A stretch of DNA of 10,013 bases from Rhodanobacter sp. (GCA_026193555.1 JAPHUU010000147.1:1-10013), one strand, 5' to 3'; shown: positions 1 to 8,415, counted from the stretch's first letter. Notes: a model not told the origin generated them from the letters alone. A program made the numbers and translations.

Positions 1-248
1 ACCAGACCGATCAGGATTCGCTGCCGCCCTACGATGTGCTGGATGCCATCCTGGTCCGCTTCATCGAGCGCGAGCAGTCGCAGGCGGAGATCGCCGCGCA
101 GGGCTTTCCCGTCGACGTCGTGCGCCGGGTAGTGCGCCTGGTGCTGCTGAACGAGTTCAAGCGCCGCCAGTCGGCACCCGGGCCGCGGGTGACCACCCGG
201 GCGTTCGGGCGCGAACGACGCTACCCCATCACCTCTGGATGGCATTGA
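1..248 (+). CDS. nadE: NAD+ synthase (glutamine-dependent), C-terminal end, partial
   Basis: This is the last 81 or so codons of a gene that begins before the window; the frame is open from base 3 and stops at TGA 246-248. NAD+ synthase makes NAD+ from nicotinic acid adenine dinucleotide using ATP, with ammonia taken from glutamine in the long two-domain form. The visible part carries the typical end of the synthetase domain: LPPYDVLDAIL, a helical stretch, then NEFKRRQ, GPRVTTRAFGRERRYPITS and the stop. The KRRQ, RAFGR and RYPIT motifs are what I recognise from NadE proteins. The glutaminase domain that would prove the glutamine-dependent form is outside the window, so that part is inferred. 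The gene converges on bamD, with a terminator hairpin between them. Confidence 0.88.
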   Translation, partial: QTDQDSLPPYDVLDAILVRFIEREQSQAEIAAQGFPVDVVRRVVRLVLLNEFKRRQSAPGPRVTTRAFGRERRYPITSGWH

Positions 249-300
249 TTCGCGACGCCGAGGATGGTTCGCCATGATGCTGGGGGAGCGGCCTTTTCCC

Positions 301-370
301 TCTCCCTTTCGGCACTCGGTTGTGGCCGAAGGACATCCCCGTTGGGTGAGGGGCGGTACTTGCCGGGCGC
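301..370. repeat. Possible degenerate REP-like intergenic element
   Basis: The nadE-bamD gap holds a pyrimidine-rich run (tctccctttcgg), an imperfect stem of TTCGGC at 308-313 with GCCGAA at 325-330, and then a GGGTGAGGGGCGGTAC stretch. Xanthomonad genomes often carry intergenic repeats built from a CTCTCCC...GGGAGAG hairpin followed by GGGGTGAGGG, and this looks like a decayed copy. The resemblance is from memory and the stem is poorly kept, so it could be chance. No gene fits here. Confidence 0.2.
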
Positions 371-375
371 ACCAC

Positions 376-402
376 AAAAAAGCCGGCGCGATCGCCGGCT
401 TT
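376..402 (-). terminator. Intrinsic terminator between nadE and bamD
   Basis: A perfect 10-bp stem (AAAGCCGGCG at 379-388 with CGCCGGCTTT at 393-402) closes a 4-nt CGAT loop. Read on the minus strand, the GC stem is followed by six T residues (the A run at 376-381), as expected for a terminator of bamD, whose stop lies about 23 nt upstream. On the plus strand the stem is followed only by TTT, so it may also stop nadE transcripts, but less well. Confidence 0.85.
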
Positions 403-424
403 CTGCATGTCCTGGCCTGTTCGC

Positions 425-1291
425 TCAATGATGGCCGGAAAACGGCACCATCTTGCGCAGCGTCGATGCCGGGTGCGGCCACTTCGGGTCGGCCAGATAG
501 GGATGGCTGGGGTAGTTTATCGTCAGCACCTGCCGGCTCTGGTCGGCCAGTGTCTTGTGACCCAGCGCCAGATAGCTGCGGGTGAGAATCGCCAGCGCAT
601 CGCCGGTCTGCGGTGCCTGCTGGTAGTGCTCGATCACGTACTGAGCCCGGTCAGCCGCGGCGATGTAGGCCTTGTTGCGCAGGTAGAACTCGGCCACGTT
701 GATCTCGTACTGGGCCAGCACATTGCGCAGATAGATCATCCGCTGCCGCGCATCGGCGGTATAGGCGCTGTTGGGGAAGCGGCGCGACAGTTCGGAGAAG
801 TCGTCGAACGCCTGCAGGTTGAAGCCCTGGTCGCGGCGTGACTGCTGACCAGTGCGCGACACATAGCGTTCGATAAGGCCACTGGTGCGATCAAAATTGA
901 TCAGGCCACGCAGGTAGTAGGCATAATCGACGTGCTTGTTGGCCGGATAGGTCTTGATGAAGCGGTTGATGGTTGAATAGGCCTCATCCGGCTGGTTGTC
1001 CTTGTACTGCGAGTAGGCGAGATCGAGCTGGGCCTGTTCGTTGTACTCGCCGGATGGGAAACGCGCGATCAGACGCTGATAGGCACGGGTGGCGGCTGCA
1101 TAGTCGGCATTTTCCATCGAGCTATGTGCCTTGTTGTACAGCGCCTCGAGCGGCATCGTGTCGATGCTGTCACGCTTGCTGCCGAAGATCGAACAGGCGC
1201 TCATCAATACGGTGAGCGCGATTACCGCGAGTACCTTCATGGCAGGCAATTTGAACATCGGCAGCTTGGACAAGCCCATTGATAGACGCAT
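425..1291 (-). CDS. bamD: Outer-membrane assembly lipoprotein BamD
   Basis: BamD is the essential lipoprotein partner of BamA in the BAM complex, which folds beta-barrel proteins into the outer membrane. As drawn, the protein has 288 residues. A hydrophobic signal segment (about 18-32) ends in LMSAC, with Cys33 as the lipidation site; Met at -3 of the lipobox is less usual than Leu or Val. TPR-type helical repeats follow from about residue 48, with family motifs such as ARFPSGEY, YLRGL and RRFPNSAYTADARQRMIYLRN. The start is uncertain: none of the in-frame ATGs at 1291, 1279, 1258 or 1240 has a good Shine-Dalgarno sequence. The ATG at 1240 would give a compact signal peptide beginning MKVLAVIAL, which is more like other lipoproteins. 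A TATCAT hexamer on the minus strand at 1324-1329 could be the -10 box, but I see no matching -35. Divergence from rluD is the conserved arrangement and supports the call. Confidence 0.95.
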   Translation of the reverse strand: MRLSMGLSKLPMFKLPAMKVLAVIALTVLMSACSIFGSKRDSIDTMPLEALYNKAHSSMENADYAAATRAYQRLIARFPSGEYNEQAQLDLAYSQYKDNQPDEAYSTINRFIKTYPANKHVDYAYYLRGLINFDRTSGLIERYVSRTGQQSRRDQGFNLQAFDDFSELSRRFPNSAYTADARQRMIYLRNVLAQYEINVAEFYLRNKAYIAAADRAQYVIEHYQQAPQTGDALAILTRSYLALGHKTLADQSRQVLTINYPSHPYLADPKWPHPASTLRKMVPFSGHH

Positions 1292-1351
1292 AGGAAAGAA
1301 TTCAGATGTTTGATCGAAAAGGCATGATAGCCGAAACCGGCCTCAGCCCGT

Positions 1352-1355
1352 GGAG
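1352..1355 (+). promoter_or_regulatory. Ribosome binding site that fixes the rluD start
   Basis: GGAG stands 6 nt before the ATG at 1362. An in-frame GTG at 1350 would overlap this site and has no comparable sequence before it, so the ATG at 1362 is preferred. Confidence 0.7.
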
Positions 1356-1361
1356 CCCGGC

Positions 1362-2336
1362 ATGACCACCATCCGGCATGAGGCGACGGTGCCGCTGAGT
1401 GCGGCAGGACGCAGATTCGACCAGGCTTTGGCGGAGATGTTCCCCGACTATTCCCGCTCGCGGCTCAGCGGCTGGGTCAAATCCGGCGCGGTGACGCTGG
1501 ACGGCGCCGCCGCGCCGCCGCGCCAGTTGCTGCGCGGCGGAGAACAGGTGCGGCTGCTGGTCGAACTGGAGCCCGAGGTGAGCAGTGCGCCGGAGGCGAT
1601 CGCGATCGCCATCGTGCATGAAGACGAGCACCTGCTGGTACTCGACAAGCCGGCCGGGCTGGTGGTGCACCCCGGCGCCGGCAACCCGGCCGGCACCTTG
1701 CTCAATGCGCTGCTGCACCATGATCCCCGATTGGCAGAACTGCCCCGCGCGGGGATCGTGCACCGGCTGGACAAGGACACCTCCGGCCTGATGGTGGTGG
1801 CGAAGTCTCTGCCGGCGCATACCGCGCTGGTCGACATGCTGTCGCGTCACGACGTCGAACGGCAGTACGAGGCGGTGGTGCTGGGCACCATGGTGGCTGG
1901 CGGCACCGTGGATGCGCCGATCGGCCGACACATGGGCGATCGCCTGCGTCAGGCGGTCCGCGACGAGGAGGATGGCAAGCACGCGGTCACCCACTATCGT
2001 CTGCGCGAGCGGTTCCGGGCGCACACCCTGGTGCAGTGCAGCCTGGAAACCGGTCGCACGCATCAGATCCGGGTGCATCTGGCGCATATCAATCATCCGT
2101 TGCTCGGTGATCCGCTTTACGGCGGCGGCCTGAAGCTGCCCAAGGGTGCCAGTGCCGAGCTGATCGCCGTGCTGCGCGGCTTCCGTCGTCAGGCCCTGCA
2201 TGCCGAACGGTTGTCGTTCGTGCATCCGATCGGCGGTGAACTGCTCTCGTTCGACGCACCACGCCCTGCCGACCAGTCAACCCTGATCGAGGCGCTGCGT
2301 GCGGATCTGGCGGTGCACGGTTCGGATGAGTACTGA
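1362..2336 (+). CDS. rluD: 23S rRNA pseudouridine synthase RluD
   Basis: RluD isomerises uridines to pseudouridine in helix 69 of 23S rRNA (E. coli positions 1911, 1915 and 1917), a late step in making the large ribosomal subunit. The protein is 324 residues, close to the 326 of E. coli RluD. An S4 RNA-binding domain covers about residues 14-70 ([21 protein letters not shown]). The RluA-type catalytic domain follows: [18 protein letters not shown] near 91-108, then [18 protein letters not shown] at 131-148, where Asp137 is the expected catalytic residue. [13 protein letters not shown] at 228-240 and [11 protein letters not shown] at 245-255 complete the fold. The start at 1362 is chosen for its GGAG site; GTG at 1350 is a poorer alternative. 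The neighbours bamD (divergent) and pgeF (overlapping downstream) distinguish it from the paralogues RluA and RluC. Confidence 0.95.
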   Translation: MTTIRHEATVPLSAAGRRFDQALAEMFPDYSRSRLSGWVKSGAVTLDGAAAPPRQLLRGGEQVRLLVELEPEVSSAPEAIAIAIVHEDEHLLVLDKPAGLVVHPGAGNPAGTLLNALLHHDPRLAELPRAGIVHRLDKDTSGLMVVAKSLPAHTALVDMLSRHDVERQYEAVVLGTMVAGGTVDAPIGRHMGDRLRQAVRDEEDGKHAVTHYRLRERFRAHTLVQCSLETGRTHQIRVHLAHINHPLLGDPLYGGGLKLPKGASAELIAVLRGFRRQALHAERLSFVHPIGGELLSFDAPRPADQSTLIEALRADLAVHGSDEY

Positions 2337-3102
2337 GCTCCACGAGCTGCCGATGACTGACGCATGGATCTTCCCCGACTGGCCGGCACCGCGACAGATC
2401 CGCGCGGCGGTCACCACACGGGATGGTCCCGGCGTATCGCTGCCGCCGTTCGGTCGCTTCAACCTTGGCTTGCGCAATGGCGACCAGGCCGAGGCGGTCA
2501 GCGACAATCGCAGCGTGTTGCAGCAGGCGCTGGACTTGCCGGCGGCCCCCCGCTGGCTGCGCCAGGTGCACGGCAACACCGTGGCCGTGCTGGGGCCGTT
2601 GCCGAGTCCGGATGAGCCGCAGGCGGATGCCGCCGTCTCGCACCTGCCCGGTACGGTTCTGGCCATACTCACCGCGGATTGCCTGCCGGTGCTGTTCTGT
2701 GCCGATGACGGCAGCGCGATCGGCGCGGCGCATGCCGGTTGGCGCGGGTTGGCCGCCGGGGTGCTGGAAGCGGCGGCGGAGCAAATGCAGATACCGGCGG
2801 AGCGAATCCTCGCCTGGCTCGGCCCGTGCATCGGCGCCACGTCCTACGAGGTGGGCGAGGAGGTGCGTGCGGCCTTCATCGACCATGCTGGCGAAGCCGC
2901 CCGCTGCTTCATGCCGACTCGCCCGGGGCACTGGCATTGCGATCTCGCCGCACTGGCGCGGCAGCGCCTGGCGGCAGCGGGCATTGCCCGCGTGCATGGC
3001 GGCGGCTTTGATACGCTGACCGATCCGCGCCTGTATTCGTATCGCCGCGAAGGCGCCCGCAGCGGCAGGTTTGCCAGTCTGATCTGGCTGGAAAGCACCT
3101 GA
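2326..3102 (+). CDS. pgeF: Peptidoglycan editing factor PgeF (YfiH family)
   Basis: This cytoplasmic YfiH/DUF152-family protein is related to human LACC1/FAMIN. In E. coli it is reported to correct muropeptide precursors carrying L-Ser in place of L-Ala; older annotations call it a polyphenol oxidase or laccase. The 258-residue protein shows the family motifs in order: [20 protein letters not shown] (30-49), RQVHG (79-83), [11 protein letters not shown] (115-125), [13 protein letters not shown] (136-148), AWLGPCIG (163-170), and YSYRRE with GRFASLIWL near the end. His82, Cys119 and His136 are the likely metal ligands. From the ATG at 2326 it overlaps rluD by 11 nt, which suggests translational coupling. 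The ATG at 2353 (249 residues, with GAG 6 nt upstream) fits the length of E. coli YfiH better and is a real alternative. The motifs make the family certain; the exact activity in this organism is inferred. Confidence 0.94.
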   Translation: MSTELHELPMTDAWIFPDWPAPRQIRAAVTTRDGPGVSLPPFGRFNLGLRNGDQAEAVSDNRSVLQQALDLPAAPRWLRQVHGNTVAVLGPLPSPDEPQADAAVSHLPGTVLAILTADCLPVLFCADDGSAIGAAHAGWRGLAAGVLEAAAEQMQIPAERILAWLGPCIGATSYEVGEEVRAAFIDHAGEAARCFMPTRPGHWHCDLAALARQRLAAAGIARVHGGGFDTLTDPRLYSYRREGARSGRFASLIWLEST

Positions 3103-3140
3103 GCCCTGACGCAGCCGCAAGCCGATGTATCCGTCATTGA

Positions 3141-3168
3141 CTTGAATCACGTGACCCGGTCCGCATTT
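3141..3168 (+). promoter_or_regulatory. Sigma-32 (RpoH) heat-shock promoter of clpB
   Basis: CTTGAA at 3141-3146 is a perfect core -35 element for the heat-shock sigma factor. A 14-nt spacer is followed by CCGCATTT at 3161-3168, which matches the CCCCATNT -10 consensus at all but one position. Transcription would start near 3175, leaving about 48 nt of leader before the clpB ATG. The match and its place directly upstream of a classic heat-shock gene make this the best supported promoter in the window. It lies past the pgeF stop, so clpB can be induced apart from rluD-pgeF. Confidence 0.85.
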
Positions 3169-3222
3169 CGCTGACAGTGGCAAGCACTAGCTGATGCCTT
3201 CATTTCAGACGGAGAGTGACTC

Positions 3223-5820
3223 ATGCGGATGGACAAACTCACCTCGCGTTTCCAGCAGGCGCTGGCCGATGCGCAGTCGCTGGCCGTGGGTCGCGACCAC
3301 AACATGCTCGCGCCGGCACACGTGATGGCGGCGCTGCTGGATCAGCAGGGCGGCTCGACCGCGCCGATGCTGACCCAGGCCCAGGTCAACGTGCCGGCGC
3401 TGCAGCAGCAGGTCAACGCGATCCTGGAACGGTTGCCGAAGGTCAGCGGGCAGGAGGGCAACATCAACGTCGGCAATGATCTGAACCGGCTGCTCAATCT
3501 CACCGACAAGCTGGCGCAGCAGCGCGGCGACCAGTTCATCGCCAGTGAGCTGTTCGTGCTGGCCGCGCTGGAGGACAAGGGTGAGCTGGGTGCGGCGTTG
3601 AAATCCACTGGTGCCACCAAGGCGAACCTTGAAGTGGCGATCGATAAACTTCGCGGCGGCGAGAAGGTACAGAGCGAGAATGCCGAGGAGCAGCGCCAGG
3701 CGCTGGAGAAGTACTGCATCGATCTGACCGAGCGTGCCGAAAAGGGCAAGCTCGATCCGGTGATCGGCCGCGACGAGGAGATCCGCCGCACGATCCAGGT
3801 GCTGCAGCGGCGCACCAAGAACAACCCGGTGCTGATCGGCGAACCCGGCGTGGGCAAGACCGCCATCGTCGAGGGTCTGGCCCAGCGCATCATCAAGGGC
3901 GAGGTGCCCGAAGGCCTGCGCGACCGCCGCGTGCTGTCGCTGGACATGGGTTCGCTGATCGCCGGGGCGAAGTTCCGTGGCGAGTTCGAGGAGCGGCTGA
4001 AGGCGGTGCTCAGCGACCTGTCCAAGCAGGAAGGTCGGGTGATCCTGTTCATCGACGAGCTGCACACCATGGTCGGCGCGGGCAAGGCCGAGGGCTCGAT
4101 GGACGCCGGCAACATGCTCAAGCCGGCACTGGCGCGCGGCGAGCTGCACTGCATCGGCGCCACCACGCTGGACGAATATCGCAAGTACATCGAGAAGGAT
4201 GCCGCGCTGGAGCGCCGCTTCCAGAAGATCTTCGTGGGCGAGCCCAGCGTCGAGGACACCATCGCGATCCTGCGCGGGCTGAAGGAGCGTTACGCGGTGC
4301 ATCACGGGGTGGAGATCACCGACCCGGCGATCGTCGCTGCCGCCACGCTGTCGCATCGCTACATCAGCGACCGCCAGTTGCCGGACAAGGCGATCGACTT
4401 GATGGACGAAGCGGCCTCGCGCATCCGCATGGAGATCGACTCCAAGCCGGAGGAGCTCGATCGTCTCGAGCGCCGGCTGATCCAGCTGAAGATCCAGCGC
4501 GAAATGCTGAAGAAGGAAAAGGACGACGCCAGCAAGCAGCGCCTCGCCGATCTGGAGGACGATATCGAGAAGCTGGAGCGCGAGTTCTCCGACCTCAACG
4601 AGATCTGGAAATCCGAGAAAGCCGCGCTGCAGGGTACGACCAAGGTCAAGGAGCAGATCGAACAGATGCGACTCGAACTGGAGACGGCGCAACGCGGGCA
4701 GGACTACGCGAAGATGAGCGAAATCCAGTACGGTCGCCTGCCGGAGCTGGAAAAGCAGCTCGCCGTGGCGCAGGCGGCCGAGCAGCAGGAATTCACGCTG
4801 TTGCAGGACAAGGTCACCGCCGAGGAAATCGCCGAAGTGGTTGCACGCTGGACCGGCATCCCGGTCAGCAAGATGCTCGAGGGCGAGCGCGAAAAATTGC
4901 TGCACATGGAGGACGATCTGCACAAGCGCGTGGTCGGCCAGGACGAGGCCGTGCATGCCGTCTCCGACTCGATCCGCCGCGCTCGCGCCGGTCTTTCCGA
5001 CCCGAACCGGCCCAGTGGTTCGTTCCTGTTCCTCGGCCCCACCGGCGTGGGCAAGACCGAGCTGTGCAAGGCGCTGGCCGAGTTCATGTTCGACACCACC
5101 GATGCGATGGTGCGCATCGACATGAGCGAGTTCATGGAGAAGCACTCGGTGAGCCGGCTGGTCGGTGCGCCACCCGGTTATGTGGGCTACGAGGAAGGTG
5201 GCTATCTGACCGAGGCGGTGCGTCGTCGGCCGTACAGCGTGATCCTGCTCGACGAAGTGGAGAAGGCGCACGCGGACGTGTTCAACATCCTGCTGCAGGT
5301 GCTCGACGACGGTCGCCTGACCGATGGCCAGGGCCACACCGTCGATTTCCGCAACACGGTGATCGTGATGACCTCCAACCTTGGCTCCAACCTGATCCAG
5401 GAAGCGGCGGAAAGCAGCGATGGACGCGATGCCGAAGAGCAGTACATGCAGATGAAGGCCTCGGTGCTCGGCGTGGTGCAGGCGCATTTTCGGCCCGAGT
5501 TCATCAACCGACTGGACGAGCTGGTGGTGTTCCGCCCGCTGGACAAGACCCAGATCCGTGCGATCGCCAGGATCCAGCTGGCCTACCTGGAAAAGCGTCT
5601 GGCCGAGCGCCAGCTCAAGCTGGAAGTCAGCGACGAGGCGCTGGCCTTGCTGGGCGACGCCGGTTTCGATCCGGTCTATGGTGCACGGCCGCTGAAACGG
5701 GCGATCCAGCAGCAGCTCGAGAATCCGCTGGCGCGCGAAATTCTGGAGGGGCGCTATGCCCCCGGAAGTACCGTCTGCGTCGATGCGGCCCACGGGCACC
5801 TGGTATTGAGCGCGAGCTGA
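3223..5820 (+). CDS. clpB: ATP-dependent protein disaggregase ClpB
   Basis: ClpB is a hexameric Hsp100 AAA+ machine that pulls polypeptides out of aggregates together with DnaK/DnaJ/GrpE. The 865-residue protein is full length. It has an N-terminal Clp repeat domain (1-145) and a first ATPase with Walker A GEPGVGKT (206-213), pore loop around KFRGEF and Walker B ILFIDEL (274-280). A charged coiled-coil middle domain (about 410-525) follows, then a second ATPase with Walker A GPTGVGKT (605-612), pore segment [10 protein letters not shown] and Walker B ILLDEVE (674-680), and sensor-2 GARPLKR (820-826). The middle domain and the absence of an IGF/IGL loop separate it from ClpA and ClpX. GGAG at 3211-3214 lies 8 nt before the ATG. 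Against E. coli ClpB as I remember it, the main difference is a stretch about seven residues longer near 728-740. Codon 149, the internal start in E. coli, is GTA here. A sigma-32 promoter lies upstream. Confidence 0.98.
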   Translation: MRMDKLTSRFQQALADAQSLAVGRDHNMLAPAHVMAALLDQQGGSTAPMLTQAQVNVPALQQQVNAILERLPKVSGQEGNINVGNDLNRLLNLTDKLAQQRGDQFIASELFVLAALEDKGELGAALKSTGATKANLEVAIDKLRGGEKVQSENAEEQRQALEKYCIDLTERAEKGKLDPVIGRDEEIRRTIQVLQRRTKNNPVLIGEPGVGKTAIVEGLAQRIIKGEVPEGLRDRRVLSLDMGSLIAGAKFRGEFEERLKAVLSDLSKQEGRVILFIDELHTMVGAGKAEGSMDAGNMLKPALARGELHCIGATTLDEYRKYIEKDAALERRFQKIFVGEPSVEDTIAILRGLKERYAVHHGVEITDPAIVAAATLSHRYISDRQLPDKAIDLMDEAASRIRMEIDSKPEELDRLERRLIQLKIQREMLKKEKDDASKQRLADLEDDIEKLEREFSDLNEIWKSEKAALQGTTKVKEQIEQMRLELETAQRGQDYAKMSEIQYGRLPELEKQLAVAQAAEQQEFTLLQDKVTAEEIAEVVARWTGIPVSKMLEGEREKLLHMEDDLHKRVVGQDEAVHAVSDSIRRARAGLSDPNRPSGSFLFLGPTGVGKTELCKALAEFMFDTTDAMVRIDMSEFMEKHSVSRLVGAPPGYVGYEEGGYLTEAVRRRPYSVILLDEVEKAHADVFNILLQVLDDGRLTDGQGHTVDFRNTVIVMTSNLGSNLIQEAAESSDGRDAEEQYMQMKASVLGVVQAHFRPEFINRLDELVVFRPLDKTQIRAIARIQLAYLEKRLAERQLKLEVSDEALALLGDAGFDPVYGARPLKRAIQQQLENPLAREILEGRYAPGSTVCVDAAHGHLVLSAS

Positions 5821-5826
5821 GCAAAG

Positions 5827-5868
5827 CAGAACGGGGCGCCCCGGCAACAGCCGGAACGCCCCGTTCTG
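5827..5868. terminator. Strong hairpin between convergent clpB and TonB receptor genes
   Basis: A perfect 12-bp stem (CAGAACGGGGCG at 5827-5838 with CGCCCCGTTCTG at 5857-5868) encloses a 2x2 internal loop and a second 5-bp stem (CCGGC/GCCGG) capped by AACA. It starts 7 nt after the clpB stop and 22 nt past the receptor stop on the other strand, so it could end transcripts from both sides. Neither side has a proper T run: GTTC follows on plus and CTTTGC on minus. It is therefore either a weak intrinsic terminator, a 3'-end-protecting structure, or a rho-assisted stop. Confidence 0.7.
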
Positions 5869-5890
5869 GTTCAATCGAGCGCGGTCGAGG

Positions 5891-8320
5891 TCAGAAGCGG
5901 TAGGTGACCTTGCCGTACCAGTAGCGACCGTTCATGCCGAACGGCGACAGCGGGGAGTACTGCAGGCCGCTGCCGTAGTCTTCGTTGTTGGTCGTCGGCA
6001 GTACCTTGTCAGGGTACTGGTCGGTCACGTTGTCGGCACCGACAGTGAAGGTGAACGCGTTCCAGCGATAGCTGGCAGACAGATCAAGCAGCCATGCTGC
6101 GGAGAAGGTTTGATCCCCTGCCGGTGTGAAGCCCACCCGCTTGTAGGGCCCGTAGCGCGTCAAGTTCGCATGCAGGTGGTAGTTCTGAACGGCCCAGTCG
6201 CCATAGAGCACGTTCTTGTTGCGTGGCGTCGACTTGGTAATCAGGCCCTGGCTGCTGCGGCCGAAGGCCGGGCTGGTCACCGTCAGGAACTTGGCCGAGT
6301 TGAAATTGCTGCTCAGGCCGAGGTTCAGCTGACCCGTGGAGCCCAAATCGACACGCTGGTTCAAGATCAGGTCGCCACCCGTGGTTTGGGTGGAGCCACC
6401 ATTGACGAAGAACTGCGCTTCAGATACTTCGCCATTGGCCACAGTCGGCGTGACCGCGATCGCGTCGCTGTAAAGGATCTGGTTTGTGATCTTGATTCGA
6501 TACAGGTCAAGGGTGGCGTTGAAGTCATTGGTGGGCTGCCACACCGCACCAATGCCAAAGTTGGTCGACGTTTCCGGTTTCAGCGGCTTGGCACCGAGGG
6601 AAATGGCGACCGGGCTGGAGGTGCGGAAGGTACCAACTTGCTCCAGTACGCCATGCGGGATGACCGTTACCACGGACTCGTAGTTCTGCTGGGCCAGCGA
6701 AGGCGCGCGGAAACCGTTCGATACCGTGCCGCGCAAGGCAAACGTGTCGGTCAGCTGATAGCGAAGCGACAACTTGCCCGAACTGGTGGAGCCGGCGTCG
6801 CTGTAGTTTTCGTAGCGCGCCGCCAGGCCGGCGGACAGCTTGGCGCTGAGGTCGGTTTCGAAATCAACGTAGGCCGCTTCGCTGTGCCGGCTGAAGTTGC
6901 CCGCCACCTCGGGCGAGAGCCCCGGCCAGACCTGCGAGCCACCGGGGGCCACTTGTCCATCGACCGGGCTGATCGTCGTGGGGTCGAAGAAGTACGAGCC
7001 AGGCTCGCCGGCCTTGATGCTGTACTGATCCTTGCGGTATTCGCCGCCGAGCGCGACCGTGACCGGGTTGGGCAGGAAGCTCGGTGAGTACTCCTTGTTC
7101 AGGTCGATGTTGGCCACGCTCTGCTTCGTGCCGAACGTACCGGCCCGGAACGTGGTGGGGCTGGAGCCGGTGGAAAGGAACTCGTTGATGTTCAGCGTAT
7201 TGTTGATGACGAACAGCATGCTGTTGTAGCCGAAATCCGCCGAGGCATCCCAGTGCCAGTCGCTGCTGGTCATGCCCCTGGCGCCAAACACCGCCGACGC
7301 ATCTTTCACCGTGTTGACGATCTGCGGCAGGAAACCGTTCGGGTAGATCGCAGTGGTGTTGCGGTGATTGTTTGCGGCACGGTAGTAACCATTCGAGGTG
7401 ACGTCGCGCTGGCTCAGGTTGAGGTAGCCGTACAGGTCCACGTTCGGCGACAGCGTGTAGCCGAAATTGATCAGCGCCTGCTTGGTCACCACCGCCGGGT
7501 CGCCGTAACGCTCGTACGGAAAGCCCGCGGCGTTCTGGTTGTTGGGGTTGAGATTGCTGGAACGGTCGGTGTTCGCGGCGCGATTGGTGTTCATCACATT
7601 CGAGTAGTTCCACGACAGCCGCACCCAACCCGGCGAATCGCCATTGGCCGAGGTGCCGCCAAGCGGGAGGCCGAACGAGCCGGACACACCGTTCTGGGCT
7701 CCGTCGCCCTTGTCCATGATGCCGCCGTTGATCGAAATGTCGTTGCTGCCGGCTCTGGCGCCGTGCTTCAGGATGATGTTGACCACGCCGGCAATGGCGT
7801 CGGAACCGTACTGTGCCGACGCGCCGTCGCGCAGCACTTCGATATGGTCGATCGCCGACATCGGGATCGAGTTCAGATCCACTGGCGCAGACCCTTGGCC
7901 GAGGGAGGGCAGGTAGTTGACCAGGCTGGTGGTGTGGTAGCGCTTGCCATCGACCAGCACCAGCACATCATCAGGTGACAGGCCGCGCAGGGTCGCCGGA
8001 CGCACGGCATCGTTGCCGTCGTTGATCGCCGGGCGCGGAAAATCCAGCGAGGGCAGCAAGGTGTTCAGCGCACTGGCCAGATCGCTGGCGCCGCTGGCAG
8101 CAAGATCTGCCGGCGTCAGTACGTCGATCGGGGCGAGCGAGTCGGCCACGGTCCGGTTGCTGGCGCGGGTGCCGGTGACAACCACCTGCTGCAGCTGTTT
8201 GGTGTTCTTCGCGGTGGCGGCATCTGCAGCCTGTGCCGTGGGAGTTGCGAGGGTGAGACCTATGCCGAGCAAAGGTAGAATCGCTGCAGCCAGCGGGCGT
8301 TGGATCAAACGGTAATTCAT
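5891..8320 (-). CDS. TonB-dependent outer-membrane receptor, substrate unknown
   Basis: These 22-strand outer-membrane barrels import scarce ligands such as siderophores, vitamins, sugars or peptides, using energy passed on by TonB-ExbB-ExbD. The 809-residue protein starts with a signal peptide ending AQA at residue 31. A TonB-box-like segment QVVVTGTR follows at 45-52. The plug domain spans about 58-187 and shows TLRGLSPDDVLVLVDGKRYH, VDLNSIPMSAIDHIEVLRDG, then ASAQYGSDAIAGVVNIILK. The rest is barrel, with GGEYRKDQYS, ARYENYSD, LRGTVSNGFRAPSLAQQNYE and a C-terminal YWYGKVTYRF whose last Phe is the usual outer-membrane assembly signal. There is no N-terminal STN signalling domain, so sigma/anti-sigma control is unlikely. 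GGAG lies 6 nt before the ATG. I cannot name the ligand. The ggt gene upstream on the same strand might suggest peptide or glutathione-type compounds, but the gap of about 570 bp argues against a simple operon. Confidence 0.95.
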   Translation of the reverse strand: MNYRLIQRPLAAAILPLLGIGLTLATPTAQAADAATAKNTKQLQQVVVTGTRASNRTVADSLAPIDVLTPADLAASGASDLASALNTLLPSLDFPRPAINDGNDAVRPATLRGLSPDDVLVLVDGKRYHTTSLVNYLPSLGQGSAPVDLNSIPMSAIDHIEVLRDGASAQYGSDAIAGVVNIILKHGARAGSNDISINGGIMDKGDGAQNGVSGSFGLPLGGTSANGDSPGWVRLSWNYSNVMNTNRAANTDRSSNLNPNNQNAAGFPYERYGDPAVVTKQALINFGYTLSPNVDLYGYLNLSQRDVTSNGYYRAANNHRNTTAIYPNGFLPQIVNTVKDASAVFGARGMTSSDWHWDASADFGYNSMLFVINNTLNINEFLSTGSSPTTFRAGTFGTKQSVANIDLNKEYSPSFLPNPVTVALGGEYRKDQYSIKAGEPGSYFFDPTTISPVDGQVAPGGSQVWPGLSPEVAGNFSRHSEAAYVDFETDLSAKLSAGLAARYENYSDAGSTSSGKLSLRYQLTDTFALRGTVSNGFRAPSLAQQNYESVVTVIPHGVLEQVGTFRTSSPVAISLGAKPLKPETSTNFGIGAVWQPTNDFNATLDLYRIKITNQILYSDAIAVTPTVANGEVSEAQFFVNGGSTQTTGGDLILNQRVDLGSTGQLNLGLSSNFNSAKFLTVTSPAFGRSSQGLITKSTPRNKNVLYGDWAVQNYHLHANLTRYGPYKRVGFTPAGDQTFSAAWLLDLSASYRWNAFTFTVGADNVTDQYPDKVLPTTNNEDYGSGLQYSPLSPFGMNGRYWYGKVTYRF

Positions 8321-8356
8321 TCACATCTCCACAATCAGAAAATGGCGGGAAAGTTG

Positions 8357-8369
8357 ACAGATATAATCT
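8357..8369. promoter_or_regulatory. Short perfect dyad upstream of the receptor start
   Basis: CAGAT, three bases, ATCTG form a perfect inverted repeat 37-49 bp before the receptor ATG. It lies between the candidate promoter and the ribosome binding site and also contains TATAAT on the plus strand. It could be an operator or a leader-RNA stem. A 5-bp arm is short enough to arise by chance. Confidence 0.25.
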
Positions 8370-8415
8370 GCATTCGTATCGCGCAGCCGATCCGTGCAAT
8401 ACAGCGACAGTGTTA

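Noticed and set aside
1302..3183. Long minus-strand open frames opposite rluD and pgeF
   Set aside because: They are compositionally odd, rich in His, Arg and Gln, and lie opposite well supported genes, so they are antisense shadows.
3205..5874. An 889-codon open frame on the minus strand across all of clpB
   Set aside because: It mirrors clpB codon by codon, has no recognisable domain, and is a common by-product of GC-rich codon use. clpB itself is unmistakable.
6110..7978. Plus-strand open frames opposite the TonB receptor
   Set aside because: Arg- and Val-rich shadow translations with no motif or ribosome binding site; the receptor on the other strand is clear.
8353..8367. TTGACA and TATAAT close together on the plus strand
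   Set aside because: They are only three bases apart, far from the ~17 needed for a sigma-70 promoter, and no plus-strand gene follows.
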